DNA of 21,063 nucleotides, from NCBI GenBank assembly GCA_035518875.1, contig DATIXD010000022.1, positions 1 through 21,063 of the forward strand, in the 5' to 3' direction. The stretch comes from DATIXD01 sp035518875 (lineage in GTDB: Bacteria; Pseudomonadota; Gammaproteobacteria; Methylococcales; Methylococcaceae). The stretch's first letter is position 1. Every line of letters begins with the position of its first letter. Positions 1 to 8,187 of this stretch are shown here, piece after piece. Position numbers and translations under genes: made by a program. Under the pieces are notes generated by a model that was not told the DNA's origin, did not search any database, and saw only the letters and a program-made list of their open reading frames with translations.

Positions 1-1951
1 GTTGTTCAGCGCCCACCCTGCCGTGCGTCCCGCGGTCGCCACCCATAACCCGCGCAGCCTGGCGCTGGCGATGGCGCTGGCCGAAGAAGCCCGCCTCAAA
101 GCCGACGAATTCGAATTTCAGATGCTTTACGGCATGGCCGATCCCTTGCAGCGAGCCATCGCCGGCTTGGGCTACTGTCTTCGCATTTATCTGCCCTGCG
201 GCGAGGCGATACCGGGCATGGCCTATCTGGTTCGCCGGCTATTGGAGAACTCCTCCAGTCAGTCCCTGCAACGCTTGGCTCTCATTCGTTCGAACACCCC
301 TGAACAGTTGCTGGCACAGCCAAGAGCTTCGGCCGATAACGGCAAGTCGGAAGAAGCACCCCAGCCCGGACGGGTGACACCGTTCCGAAACGAGCCAACC
401 TGCCGCTTCACCGATCCTCGGCAGCGCAAGCACTTCGCGGACGGCATCGAACGGGTCAGGCAGCGACTGAACGCGGTTCACCCGCTGATCATCAACGGTA
501 CGCCCCAGGACACCGGAACCTATCTCAACTCGGTCAACCCTGCCCGCCCGCAGGAAATCGTAGGTCGTGTAGCCGTCGCCGGGCCGCATGAAGCGGAAGC
601 AGCGATCGCAGGGGCCGCGGAGGCATTCCGCTCCTGGTCACGGCAGCCCGTAGCCCAACGCGCCGCACTGCTGCTGAAGGCGGCGGCGCTGCTGCGTGAG
701 CAGTGCACGGAATTCGCCGCCCTGGAGATCCTAGAAGCCGGCAAGACCTGGCGCGAAGCGGATGCCAATGTCACCGAGGCGATCGATTACCTGGAATATT
801 ATGCCCGCGAAGCGCTGCGCCTGGCACAGCCGCAAACACGCGATGTGGCCGGCGAACACAATCGGCTCGGGTATCGCCCTTACGGCGTCGGATTAATCCT
901 GCCGCCCTGGAATTTTCCCTTGGCGATCCTGGTCGGCATGCTTTCGGCCGCACTCGTCGCGGGAAACACGGCCCTACTCAAGCCCTCCTCGATGACGCCG
1001 GTGATCGCCGCCCGTTTCGTCTCACTGTTGCAGGAGGCGGGTGCACCGCCGGGCGTGGTTCAATTCGTTCCAGGAAGGGGAAGCACCGTCGGCGAACATC
1101 TGGTCAAGCATCCGGGCATTCACTTCATCGCGTTCACCGGATCTCGGGAAGTCGGGACCCGCATCCTCAAGTTGGCCGCAGAACTCGTCCCCGGACAACG
1201 GCATATCAAGCGCGTCATCGCGGAGATGGGGGGCAAGAATGCCATCATCGTGGATAGCGACGCCGATCTGGATGAAGCTGTCGCCGGCATTCTGCACTCG
1301 GCTTTCGGCTACCAGGGCCAGAAGTGCAGCGCCTGTTCCCGCGTGATCGTGGTCGGCCCGCACTACGACGAAGTTCTGGGGCGGCTGAAGGAAGCGGTGC
1401 GCAGCCTGAGGATCGGCGACCCTGCCGACCCCGGCGTTTTCCTGGGGCCGGTCATCGATCACGCAGCGAAGGCGCGCATCGAGCAAGCCATCGAAGCGGG
1501 CAGTCGATCTGCCGAGCTCGCTTTAACAATCGACTGCTCGTCTCTTCAACCTGGCTACTTTGTCGGTCCGGCCATTTTCAGCCGCGTACCGCCGGATTCG
1601 CCTCTGGCTCAGGAGGAAATTTTCGGCCCGGTGCTGGCGATGATGCAGGCCCGGGACCTGGACCATGCCCTGGCGATCGCCAACGGCACCGCTTATGCAC
1701 TCACCGGCGGCTTCTATTCGCGCAGTCCCGGCAATATCGATAAAGTCCTTCGGGAATTCGAGGTGGGTAATCTCTATGTCAATCGCAAGATCACCGGCGC
1801 CCTGGTCGATCGGCAGCCGTTCGGCGGCTTCAAACTGAGCGGCTACGGCAGCAAGGCGGGAGGCGCCGATTATCTGCGGCAATTTCTCACTCCCTGCACC
1901 TTCACCGAAAAGACGCTACGGCGGGGATTCGCGCCGGAAGTGGGCGGATAG
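1..1951 (+). CDS. putA: Bifunctional proline dehydrogenase / L-glutamate-gamma-semialdehyde dehydrogenase, 3' part (start outside window)
   Basis: The reading frame is open at the left edge, so the N-terminus is missing. Residue numbers count from the TTG at base 2. Residues 1-100 are the end of the FAD-dependent proline dehydrogenase barrel, with ATHNPRSL, EFQMLYGM, RIYLPCGE and YLVRRLLEN. Residues from about 160 to the end form the aldehyde dehydrogenase domain: PPWNFPLAI, FTGSREVG in the NAD-binding region, EMGGKN with the general-base Glu, GQKCSACSR with the catalytic Cys442, and EEIFGPVLA. In this family proline is oxidised to pyrroline-5-carboxylate and then to glutamate, with channelling between the domains. 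The protein ends soon after the dehydrogenase core, so it lacks the extra C-terminal domain of longer PutA types. No break is visible. Whether an N-terminal DNA-binding domain exists cannot be seen. Confidence 0.9.
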   Translation, partial: LFSAHPAVRPAVATHNPRSLALAMALAEEARLKADEFEFQMLYGMADPLQRAIAGLGYCLRIYLPCGEAIPGMAYLVRRLLENSSSQSLQRLALIRSNTPEQLLAQPRASADNGKSEEAPQPGRVTPFRNEPTCRFTDPRQRKHFADGIERVRQRLNAVHPLIINGTPQDTGTYLNSVNPARPQEIVGRVAVAGPHEAEAAIAGAAEAFRSWSRQPVAQRAALLLKAAALLREQCTEFAALEILEAGKTWREADANVTEAIDYLEYYAREALRLAQPQTRDVAGEHNRLGYRPYGVGLILPPWNFPLAILVGMLSAALVAGNTALLKPSSMTPVIAARFVSLLQEAGAPPGVVQFVPGRGSTVGEHLVKHPGIHFIAFTGSREVGTRILKLAAELVPGQRHIKRVIAEMGGKNAIIVDSDADLDEAVAGILHSAFGYQGQKCSACSRVIVVGPHYDEVLGRLKEAVRSLRIGDPADPGVFLGPVIDHAAKARIEQAIEAGSRSAELALTIDCSSLQPGYFVGPAIFSRVPPDSPLAQEEIFGPVLAMMQARDLDHALAIANGTAYALTGGFYSRSPGNIDKVLREFEVGNLYVNRKITGALVDRQPFGGFKLSGYGSKAGGADYLRQFLTPCTFTEKTLRRGFAPEVGG

Positions 1952-1978
1952 ATGATATAACGACGACAAGGAGAAGCG

Positions 1979-3013
1979 ATGTCCGACGTAAACAGTTTTT
2001 TCCAGGAAAAACAGGCCGCATGGCTCTATCGGGTGATCGCCCGAAAAGAAAGCGATCCTGCGAAACAGCGCCTTTTCCTGAATCTGGCCCACAGCGCCGA
2101 AATCCAGGCGGCGATTTGGGAAGCAAAATTGAAGGCGACGCCGCTTCGTCGGTTCAAACCGACCTGCCGGGCACGACTGGTAGCCCGCCTCGTTCGATTT
2201 CTGGGGCCAAAGCCGTTGCGCGTGGTGTTGGCCGCCATGAAGATTCGCGGCCTTTCCGTTTACCAGCATCGGTTCAGTCCAAGGCACCCGATGCCCACGA
2301 CGGTCGCTCAGGTCGGTCTGCGCCACAAAAGCATTGCAGGAGGAAATTTGCGGGCTGCCGTGTTTGGGATCAACGACGGCCTGGTTTCCAACACCAGCCT
2401 CATCATGGGCATCGCAGGGGCCGGCAACGTACTCGACTTTTTGATCCTCAGCGGCATCACCGGTCTGTTGGCGGGTGCTTTGTCCATGGCGGCGGGCGAG
2501 TATGTTTCCATGCGCTCCCAACGCGAGCTCTATGAATATCAGATCGATCTCGAGCGGGCGGAATTGGCCCTCTATCCCGAAGAGGAGGCGGAAGAACTCG
2601 CCCTAATCTATTCGGCCAGGGGAATGAATCTGGCGGATGCGAGGCGCCTCACCCGAAAAATGGTATGCGAGCCGGAACATGCCTTGGACCTCCTAGCCCG
2701 GGAAGAATTGGGACTAAACCCGAATGATTTGGGCTCCCCATGGGGTGCGGCGCTATTCTCATTTGCCGCTTTCACGGCAGGAGCGGTCATTCCGCTCATT
2801 CCGTTTCTCGCCGGTTTCGATCGCCAAACCGCCATCGTGATTTCCGCCGCGCTTGCAGCGGGCAGCCTGTTCGTCGTCGGTGCTGCCCTGAGCCTTTTTA
2901 CCGGAAAAAGTGCGGTATTCGGCGGGTTTAGGATGTTGCTGATCGGTGGCGGCGCCGGGCTCACGACCCATGCCATCGGTCATTACTGGGGGACGGACGG
3001 CTTGTCCGGTTAA
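1979..3013 (+). CDS. VIT1/CCC1-type Fe/Mn transporter with N-terminal ferritin-like remnant
   Basis: 344 residues, with a strong ribosome site AAGGAG at 1968-1973, so the start is secure. Residues 1-55 (EKQAAWLYRVIARKE...) resemble the short rubrerythrin-like domain often fused to bacterial VIT proteins, but the usual ExxH before the Trp reads AEIQAAIW, so part of the metal site looks lost. From about residue 118 the VIT1/CCC1 fold follows: AAVFGINDGLVSNTSL (helix 1), an Ala/Gly-rich helix 2 ending GEYVSMRSQRE, a charged Glu-rich cytosolic segment (LYPEEEAEELAL), then three helices ending GLTTHAIGHYWG. The family moves Fe2+ or Mn2+ out of the cytosol. It lies 27 bases after putA on the same strand, but a functional link is not evident. 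The class is well supported; the metal is inferred. Confidence 0.88.
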   Translation: MSDVNSFFQEKQAAWLYRVIARKESDPAKQRLFLNLAHSAEIQAAIWEAKLKATPLRRFKPTCRARLVARLVRFLGPKPLRVVLAAMKIRGLSVYQHRFSPRHPMPTTVAQVGLRHKSIAGGNLRAAVFGINDGLVSNTSLIMGIAGAGNVLDFLILSGITGLLAGALSMAAGEYVSMRSQRELYEYQIDLERAELALYPEEEAEELALIYSARGMNLADARRLTRKMVCEPEHALDLLAREELGLNPNDLGSPWGAALFSFAAFTAGAVIPLIPFLAGFDRQTAIVISAALAAGSLFVVGAALSLFTGKSAVFGGFRMLLIGGGAGLTTHAIGHYWGTDGLSG

Positions 3014-3036
3014 AAGACCCTACTTGAAGAGGGCGC

Positions 3037-3519
3037 CTAATACCGCAAAACGTCTCTTACATTGGCCAAAAATCCTCGGGACGCCTCCTCGACCATGGCC
3101 AGCACGCGCTCGAATCCTTGGGCGTCGCCATAATAGGGATCGGGAACTTCGCGCGTTTTCAGCCGGGGGGCGAAGTCGAGAAACAGTTTGACCTTATGGG
3201 AATGGTCTCTTGGACATACGAACATCAACGTGTCGTAATTGTGTCGATCCATCGCCAGGATATGGTCGAACACCTCGAAATCCGAGGTATCAACCTGGCG
3301 CGCGCGCTGCGAACCGATATCGATTCCCCGCTGCAGAGCCGCATGCCGTGCCCGAGGGTCTGGCGGATGATCGACATGGTAGGCGTGAGTGCCGGCAGAA
3401 TCGATGTGAAAATATTCCTCCAAACCCTCCAGAACTACCAAATGACGGAAAACGCCTTCGGCGGTCGGCGACCGGCAAATATTTCCCATACAAACGAAGA
3501 GAACGCTAATTTGTTTCAT
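3037..3519 (-). CDS. Low-molecular-weight protein-tyrosine phosphatase
   Basis: 160 residues, a normal family length. The phosphate-binding loop CX5R is at Cys10-Arg16 (VCMGNICRS), directly after the first beta strand as in all LMW-PTPs, and the general-acid loop DPYYG begins at Asp127. The family hydrolyses phosphotyrosine, and some bacterial members act on arginine phosphate or exopolysaccharide kinases. No cognate BY-kinase or capsule gene is in the window, so the substrate is unknown. Arsenate reductases of the same fold are an alternative, but the DPYYG loop favours a phosphatase. It converges on the VIT gene (23 bases between stops) and follows the K+ channel gene on the same strand after 53 bases, so the two may share a transcript. 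Confidence 0.9.
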   Translation of the reverse strand: MKQISVLFVCMGNICRSPTAEGVFRHLVVLEGLEEYFHIDSAGTHAYHVDHPPDPRARHAALQRGIDIGSQRARQVDTSDFEVFDHILAMDRHNYDTLMFVCPRDHSHKVKLFLDFAPRLKTREVPDPYYGDAQGFERVLAMVEEASRGFLANVRDVLRY

Positions 3520-3572
3520 ACCGTCTAATCTCTTTGCCTTGCGTCACTCGAATTACACCGAACGGCCGGGGT

Positions 3573-4595
3573 TCATATGGAAATCAAGTTTTCCAGACTA
3601 TCCAATTGCGCTACCGTACCTAAAGCCAAAACTTGATCGCCCGCGTGCAAAACCATTTCGGGTCCCGGATTCGCCAGCACCTGATTTCCTCGCAAAACGA
3701 CCAGGACACTCGCGCCGGTTCTTGCCTGCACGTTCAATTCCGCCAGGCTCTGGCCGATCGCCTTGGCGCTTGCATTCACCTTGATACCCTCGAGATTCAA
3801 GCTTTCCTCTCCCTTTTTGATGACCGTGTCGAAAAAATCCACCACGGTCGGGCTCAAGATCAGGTGCGCTAAACGCCGCCCGCCGATGGCGTAAGGGCTG
3901 ATGGCCCGGTTGGCGCCGGCGCGAAGCAGTTTCGGAATACTGGTTTCGTTAACGGCACGCGATACGATGAACAAATCCGGCTTGAGCACACGCGCAGAGA
4001 GGATGATGTACAAATTGTTGGCATCGTCGCTGGTAGTAACGATGAGACCGTTCGCCCGCTTCACGCCGGCCTGCTCCAGAACGGCGTCGTCAGTGGCATC
4101 GCCCAGCACGATCAGATAACCGTGCTGATGAGCGTAATGGAGGGCTTCCGTGCGGGGATCGGCAATGACGAAAGGCACTTTGGCTTCGTGTAACTCGGAG
4201 GCCGCTTGCTTTCCGACCCGCCCTAATCCGGCGACGATGATATGATCACTTAATGTATCGATCTCTCGTTGCATTTTCTTCTCTCCCAGCGGGTCCCTAA
4301 GGCGGCTGCTGACCAAATAGTCCATGATTACGGTCAGACTGTAAAACAGGCTGCCTATCCCGGTGATGGCGATGAAGATCGTAAATATTCTTCCTACGTC
4401 ATCCAGGGCGATGACTTCCCCGTAGCCGATGGTCGTGATGGTGATGATCGTCATGAACAAAGCATCGAGGATCGTCGCGCCCTGGGCGCGACCCAGCAGG
4501 GCATAACCGGCTGTTCCGATCGCCGTCACTAGGCTCACCAGGATGATCGGCAACACCAGTCGCGCGCGCAAGGGATGTGGAACTTCAGAAATCAT
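3573..4595 (-). CDS. Two-helix potassium channel with RCK (TrkA-N/TrkA-C) domain
   Basis: 340 residues. Residues 12-33 form TM1, a pore helix follows, and the selectivity filter TTIGYGE is at 54-60. TM2 (FTIFIAITGIGSLFYSL) is at about 71-87. The cytosolic part begins with a Rossmann motif GLGRVG at about 123-128, giving the RCK N-lobe, and ends in a TrkA-C lobe (about 260-340). This matches MthK- or Kch-like ligand-gated K+ channels; in this group Ca2+, NAD(H) or nucleotides gate the pore, and the ligand here cannot be told. There is no separate uptake ATPase or Trk/Ktr membrane subunit nearby, so it is a stand-alone channel. It is divergent from the truncated ppnP on the other strand. The start is the first ATG of the frame. 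Confidence 0.92.
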   Translation of the reverse strand: MISEVPHPLRARLVLPIILVSLVTAIGTAGYALLGRAQGATILDALFMTIITITTIGYGEVIALDDVGRIFTIFIAITGIGSLFYSLTVIMDYLVSSRLRDPLGEKKMQREIDTLSDHIIVAGLGRVGKQAASELHEAKVPFVIADPRTEALHYAHQHGYLIVLGDATDDAVLEQAGVKRANGLIVTTSDDANNLYIILSARVLKPDLFIVSRAVNETSIPKLLRAGANRAISPYAIGGRRLAHLILSPTVVDFFDTVIKKGEESLNLEGIKVNASAKAIGQSLAELNVQARTGASVLVVLRGNQVLANPGPEMVLHAGDQVLALGTVAQLDSLENLISI

Positions 4596-4789
4596 TAAAC
4601 ACTACGCCCATGAACATTCGGTGCAGATTGATCATCGAACATTTTACTCAGGCTGCGGCCGGCGCGCACAGCCGACTCGATCAGCCGCAGACAGCAGATT
4701 GCCATCCTCCTCAGGGGGCCAGAAGACCAATTTGGACCTTACAATACGCTCTGATTTAAACACTAACCGAATTACCGATAAGGCATTCC

Positions 4790-4975
4790 ATGTCCCATTT
4801 CCCTACCGCCGCGCCGGGAATCGTGGAAATCTTAGGTGGCGTCTACACGGTCGAACTGTCCGGAGAGAGCGAGTGGAAAAGATATCAGGCGGAGGATTGT
4901 TTCAATGTACCGGGCAATAGCCGTGCTGGAATCAAAACCCTTGAACTTCTGAATTATGTCTGCGATTACGGCTGA
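4790..4975 (+). pseudogene. ppnP: Truncated pyrimidine/purine nucleoside phosphorylase (PpnP, DUF1255) remnant
   Basis: 61 residues that match only the C-terminal two thirds of the small cupin PpnP: FPTAAPGIVEILGG, then SGESEWKRYQAEDCFNVPGN and a final NYVCDYG, as in family members ending near CxYL. The usual protein is about 94-105 residues. The first beta strands (the FDGKVTSR-type segment and the GVMxPGEYxF strand) are absent: upstream in frame there are only ten codons to a TAA at 4757-4759, and no other frame from 4600 to 4790 supplies them. The gene is therefore probably dead after a 5' deletion. A shortened live protein with the ATG at 4790 cannot be excluded. Confidence 0.6.
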
Positions 4976-5039
4976 CCGATCGACTTCTATCGGGCCAGGC
5001 GTGGCTCAAGCAGTTTCAAATAAACGCGAGGCTGTCCGC

Positions 5040-5399
5040 TTAACGTGAAGCGGCAGCAGCGGCAGGGGTTGAGGCATAATCGCTCTGCCAGAATTTTTCG
5101 AGCTGGTAAAACTCCCTGACTTGTGGCTTCATCACATGGACGATGGCGTCACCGAGATCCACCAAGACCCATTCCCCGGTCGCCTGTCCTTCGATGCCCA
5201 AAGGCTGCACTTCGCTGGCTTTCGCTTTCTCGACGACATGATCGGCGAGGGACTTCACGTGTCGCTCGGAAGTGCCGCTCGCGACAATCATGTAATCCGT
5301 CACACCGGTTTTATTTCTAACATCGATCACTCTGATGTCACGACCCTTACCGTCGTCCAATGCGGCCAATATGATGGTTAACAATTCGTTATTCTGCAT
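5040..5399 (-). CDS. rsfS: Ribosomal silencing factor RsfS (Iojap family)
   Basis: 119 residues covering the whole family domain: LLTIILAALDDGKGRDIRVIDV, then TDYMIVASGTSERHVKSLAD, GEWVLVDLGDAIVHVM and REFYQLEKFW. RsfS binds ribosomal protein uL14 on the 50S subunit and blocks joining of the 30S, slowing translation in stationary phase or starvation. Many gammaproteobacteria place it between nadD and rlmH; here neither is adjacent and it sits alone 122 bases after ppiD on the same strand. The last ten residues (Ala/Ser-rich) are a non-conserved tail. A start at the ATG 5399 gives the usual N-terminus. Confidence 0.95.
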   Translation of the reverse strand: MQNNELLTIILAALDDGKGRDIRVIDVRNKTGVTDYMIVASGTSERHVKSLADHVVEKAKASEVQPLGIEGQATGEWVLVDLGDAIVHVMKPQVREFYQLEKFWQSDYASTPAAAAASR

Positions 5400-5521
5400 C
5401 TCTCACTTTTTCGAAAACAGTATAAAACACCGAGTTGCCCATATCTTGCGTAAGCTGTTTCCTGATCTGATGATGGGACATTTCGTATAACTCTCTTCCC
5501 GAATCTGCGCAAGCCCTAACT

Positions 5522-7396
5522 TTAATCCCGAGGCTTCATGGACACATCCGCCTCATCGCGCAGCTGCTCCACGAAAGCGGCAAACTCCCTTTGTCCGGCG
5601 TTTTTCGCCAGATAATCGCGGGCCATGTCCAGTTCCTTGGGATCGACACTGCCAGCCGAGCCTTCCTTGACCTCGAGCAGCGTAAAGACCGCTTGATCCC
5701 CATTGTCCAGACTCACTAAGGTCGCACCGGTCTTGCCTTGCTTGGAAGGAGTCGCTTTGAACGCGGCATTGACGAGGGCGGCAGGCAGGTTGCTGGCGTT
5801 GCGTTGAATCGCCGGTGGTTTATTCAAGGCCGATCCCGAGGCTTTCGCAATATCGGCCAGAGGTTTGCCCTGATTCGCTTCGGCAAGCAACTGCTCGGCT
5901 TTCTTGCGAGCCTCGGCTTGCGCTGCGCGCGCTTGCAGTTTGCCGATAATTTCCTGTTTCACTTCCGCCAAAGGCTTGTTGGAAGCCGGTTGATGCTCCT
6001 TCATCCGTACCACGTAGACTCTCTCATTGGCAATCTCCACGGGTTCGCTGTTCCTGCCGTCGAGAACGTCTTGGCTGAAGGCCGCATCCCGCACCTTCTT
6101 CTCGGCGGCGATACCGTCCCCGGCTTCGCGGGTGAACAGCGCGGTTTGCGCGATCGTGAGATTGAGCGCTTTCGCTGCGGGTTCTAGACTGTCTGGATGC
6201 TCGAAGCTTTGCTCGGTCAGTGTCTGACCCAGTTCGTAGAACTTACTTTCGGCCTGGCTGCGCTGGAAGTTCTTGGCCAACTCCGCCCGAACCTCCTCGA
6301 AAGGCTTCGTGGCGGCCGGTATGAGTTCGGTCACCTGGATGAGATGGTAACCGAAGGCAGTCTTGATGGGCTGAGAGATTTCGTCCTTAGTGAGGCGAAA
6401 AGCGGCTTCGGCGAAGTTGGGGTCCATCGTTTCCTTGTTGATGAACCCGAGATCGCCGCCTTTTTCAGCCGACGCCTTGTCGTCGGAGGCTTCTTTCGCC
6501 AGCTTGGAGAAGTCCTCGCCTTTCATCAACCGCTCGCGCAGTTGCGCGGCTTTCGCCAAGGCCGCCTGGTCTGCACCGTCCTTGTCGGTCTCGATCGTAA
6601 CCAGAATGTGGCTGACTTTGCGCCGCTCGGGCGTGCTGTACTGGCCTTTTTGCTCCTCGTATGCGTTCTTCAGCTCTTCCTCGCCGGCTTGAACCGTATT
6701 GGCGATATCTTCGAGGTTGATGCTCAGATATTCAACGGCGATCTTCTCCGGATTCTGAAAAGCGCTCAAGTTTTCCTGGTAATAGGCCTCGATATCCTGG
6801 TCCGAAATTTTCCCGTCGTACTTTTTCACGGGTACGGTAAGATATTCAATTTGCCTTTGCTGATTTCTCAGACGATAAAACGCCTCGATCTGCTGTTTGG
6901 TCACAAACGCCGTATCGGTGATCCCCCGCTGGTACTGCTCCATGGTCAAAACCTTGCGCATCTGCTCGACGAATTGGGCAGGGTTTTGGCCTTGCGAGGA
7001 GAGCATCAGCTTGTATTTTTCCTTGTCGAACTTGCCGTCGGTCTGGAAGTATGGAAGGGACTGAACAAAACCCCGCACATCGGCATCGCTCATAGCCAAG
7101 CGCTTATCTTCGGCGCTTTGAACGATGAGTTCCTCTTTGATCAAGTGGTCGAGCGCCTCATGCTTGAGCTGTTTCTCGTCGAAGTCCCCCATCCCTGTGA
7201 GATTGGCCAACTCCTGCTCGTACACACGATTCACATCCCGTTCAAAGATCTCACGGTCACCGACGGAGGCTACGGGTGTCTCTTTTCCGGCAGAGAAATA
7301 ATTTTGAATCCCCCACAGGGCAAACGGTACGCCGATCAAAATCAGTAAGACCCAGGCAAAAATTCCTTGGGCGCGGTTACGAATCGCTTGCAGCAT
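5522..7396 (-). CDS. ppiD: Periplasmic folding chaperone / peptidyl-prolyl isomerase-like protein PpiD
   Basis: 624 residues from the ATG at 7396. The N-terminus MLQAIRNRAQGIFAWVLLIL is the PpiD hallmark: a short cytosolic segment then one membrane anchor, with the rest in the periplasm. A SurA-N-like chaperone region follows. A parvulin PPIC domain spans about residues 262-356 (SHILVTIETD ... GGDLGFI ... FGYHLIQVTEL), then a long helical C-terminal domain. PpiD works at the SecYEG exit with YfgM and helps fold outer-membrane proteins; in E. coli its parvulin domain has little isomerase activity. The frame stays open upstream to 7453, but that stretch crosses the tRNA terminator and lacks family similarity. 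Its place after hupB matches E. coli gene order. Confidence 0.93.
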   Translation of the reverse strand: MLQAIRNRAQGIFAWVLLILIGVPFALWGIQNYFSAGKETPVASVGDREIFERDVNRVYEQELANLTGMGDFDEKQLKHEALDHLIKEELIVQSAEDKRLAMSDADVRGFVQSLPYFQTDGKFDKEKYKLMLSSQGQNPAQFVEQMRKVLTMEQYQRGITDTAFVTKQQIEAFYRLRNQQRQIEYLTVPVKKYDGKISDQDIEAYYQENLSAFQNPEKIAVEYLSINLEDIANTVQAGEEELKNAYEEQKGQYSTPERRKVSHILVTIETDKDGADQAALAKAAQLRERLMKGEDFSKLAKEASDDKASAEKGGDLGFINKETMDPNFAEAAFRLTKDEISQPIKTAFGYHLIQVTELIPAATKPFEEVRAELAKNFQRSQAESKFYELGQTLTEQSFEHPDSLEPAAKALNLTIAQTALFTREAGDGIAAEKKVRDAAFSQDVLDGRNSEPVEIANERVYVVRMKEHQPASNKPLAEVKQEIIGKLQARAAQAEARKKAEQLLAEANQGKPLADIAKASGSALNKPPAIQRNASNLPAALVNAAFKATPSKQGKTGATLVSLDNGDQAVFTLLEVKEGSAGSVDPKELDMARDYLAKNAGQREFAAFVEQLRDEADVSMKPRD

Positions 7397-7451
7397 ATGC
7401 CAACAACCTATACAAGATTGAAACGAACGGGCGTGATTTTCTACCGCCCAC

Positions 7452-7482
7452 AAAAAAACCCCGCGACGAATGCCCGGGGTTT
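7452..7482 (-). terminator. Rho-independent terminator after tRNA-Asp
   Basis: Read on the minus strand, AAACCCC pairs with GGGGTTT across a 13-17 base loop, followed by a run of T (seven A on the plus strand at 7452-7458). It starts nine bases after the tRNA-Asp CCA end, so it should end the hupB/tRNA transcript and separate it from ppiD. Confidence 0.8.
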
Positions 7483-7490
7483 CTATTTAT

Positions 7491-7567
7491 TGGCGGAGCG
7501 GACGGGGCTCGAACCCGCGACCCCCGGCGTGACAGGCCGGTATTCTAACCAACTGAACTACCGCTCC
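7491..7567 (-). tRNA. tRNA-Asp (anticodon GTC)
   Basis: 77 bases including an encoded CCA. Acceptor arms GGAGCGG and CCGCTCC pair (complement of 7561-7567 with 7495-7501). The anticodon stem CCGGC/GCCGG encloses the loop CTGTCAC with anticodon GTC, and the T loop carries GGTTCGAGCC. It lies seven bases after tRNA-Val on the same strand and is followed at once by a terminator. Confidence 0.97.
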
Positions 7568-7574
7568 ATTGTTC

Positions 7575-7650
7575 TGGTGGGTGCTGTAGGGATCGAACCT
7601 ACGACCCTCGCCTTGTAAGGGCGATGCTCTCCCAGCTGAGCTAAGCACCC
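7575..7650 (-). tRNA. tRNA-Val (anticodon TAC)
   Basis: 76 bases including an encoded CCA. Acceptor arms GGGTGCT and AGCACCC pair fully. The anticodon stem TCGCC/GGCGA encloses CTTACAA, giving anticodon TAC, and the T arm holds GGTTCGATCC. Its 5' end is only 23 bases after the hupB stop codon, too close for a normal own promoter outside the hupB coding region, so it is probably cut from a hupB read-through transcript. Confidence 0.97.
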
Positions 7651-7673
7651 ATATCCTTAAATCCAAGAGCAAA

Positions 7674-7946
7674 TCAGTTTACAGCATCCTTCAGGGCTTT
7701 GCCAGCCTTGAATGCAGGAATTTTTGCCGCCTTGATGGTAATCGCATTGCCGGTCTGCGGATTGCGGCCCTGCCGCTCGGCTCTCTCTTTAACGGAGAAT
7801 GAACCAAACCCAACTAACGACACCGTATCGCCCTTTTTCAATGCTGCGGTAACCGCGTCTACCAGACTATCCAGAGCGCGTCCGGCGTCAACTTTGGTCA
7901 GATTGGCTGACTCTGCGATCGCTTCAATCAGTTCCGCTTTGTTCAT
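7674..7946 (-). CDS. hupB: DNA-binding protein HU (beta type)
   Basis: 90 residues, the exact HU length. MNKAELIEAIAESANLTK begins the helical dimer region, GFGSF is the turn before the beta arms, and GRNPQTGN is the arm tip with the conserved Pro that inserts between base pairs. HU bends and compacts DNA and helps replication, repair and gene control. The gene lies between lon and ppiD, as in E. coli. A purine-rich ribosome site (AGGGGGATGA) precedes the ATG. A likely promoter is at 8054-8083. Two tRNA genes follow within the same probable transcript. Confidence 0.97.
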   Translation of the reverse strand: MNKAELIEAIAESANLTKVDAGRALDSLVDAVTAALKKGDTVSLVGFGSFSVKERAERQGRNPQTGNAITIKAAKIPAFKAGKALKDAVN

Positions 7947-8053
7947 TCATCCCCCTATCGATCATTTGGTTATTGGATTGGAGCTGTGTCGAACCGAATT
8001 CCTTGCAGCTCACTTCAGTTTGCTAGCCACAGCACAGAAATCTAGCGCCCTGC

Positions 8054-8083
8054 AATTTAGCAGCTGTGGAAAAGTGATGTCAA
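8054..8083 (-). promoter_or_regulatory. Probable sigma70 promoter of hupB
   Basis: On the minus strand a perfect -35 box TTGACA (8078-8083) is followed after 18 bases by TAAATT (8054-8059, four of six matches to TATAAT). It is downstream of the lon terminator and would give a leader of about 100 bases before hupB. The -35 is strong; the -10 is only fair. Confidence 0.5.
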
Positions 8084-8132
8084 GCCGCATTCTGCCTAAT
8101 CTTTGGCTTTTTTTCCGAAGTCCATAAGACTG

Positions 8133-8178
8133 AAAAAAGCAAGCCGAGCTTCCTCTTTTTTTATGAAAATCAGCTTGC
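8133..8178 (-). terminator. Probable rho-independent terminator of lon
   Basis: On the minus strand GCAAGC (8173-8178) can pair with GCTTGC (8139-8144), and inside it AAGC-TCG-GCTT forms a short hairpin; six T follow (8133-8138). It begins ten bases after the lon stop codon. The outer loop is long, so efficiency is uncertain. Confidence 0.5.
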
Positions 8179-8187
8179 GGGAACTGA

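Noticed and set aside
3014..3036. Hairpin CCCT/AGGG between the VIT and phosphatase genes as a shared terminator
   Set aside because: The stem is only four base pairs and no T run follows on either strand.
6197..7348. 383-codon plus-strand open frame opposite ppiD
   Set aside because: Exact antisense of a well-conserved gene, no family motif; an open shadow frame caused by codon bias.
7397..7453. Upstream extension of the ppiD frame
   Set aside because: It runs into the tRNA-Asp terminator and lacks PpiD similarity; the family N-terminus starts at the ATG 7396.
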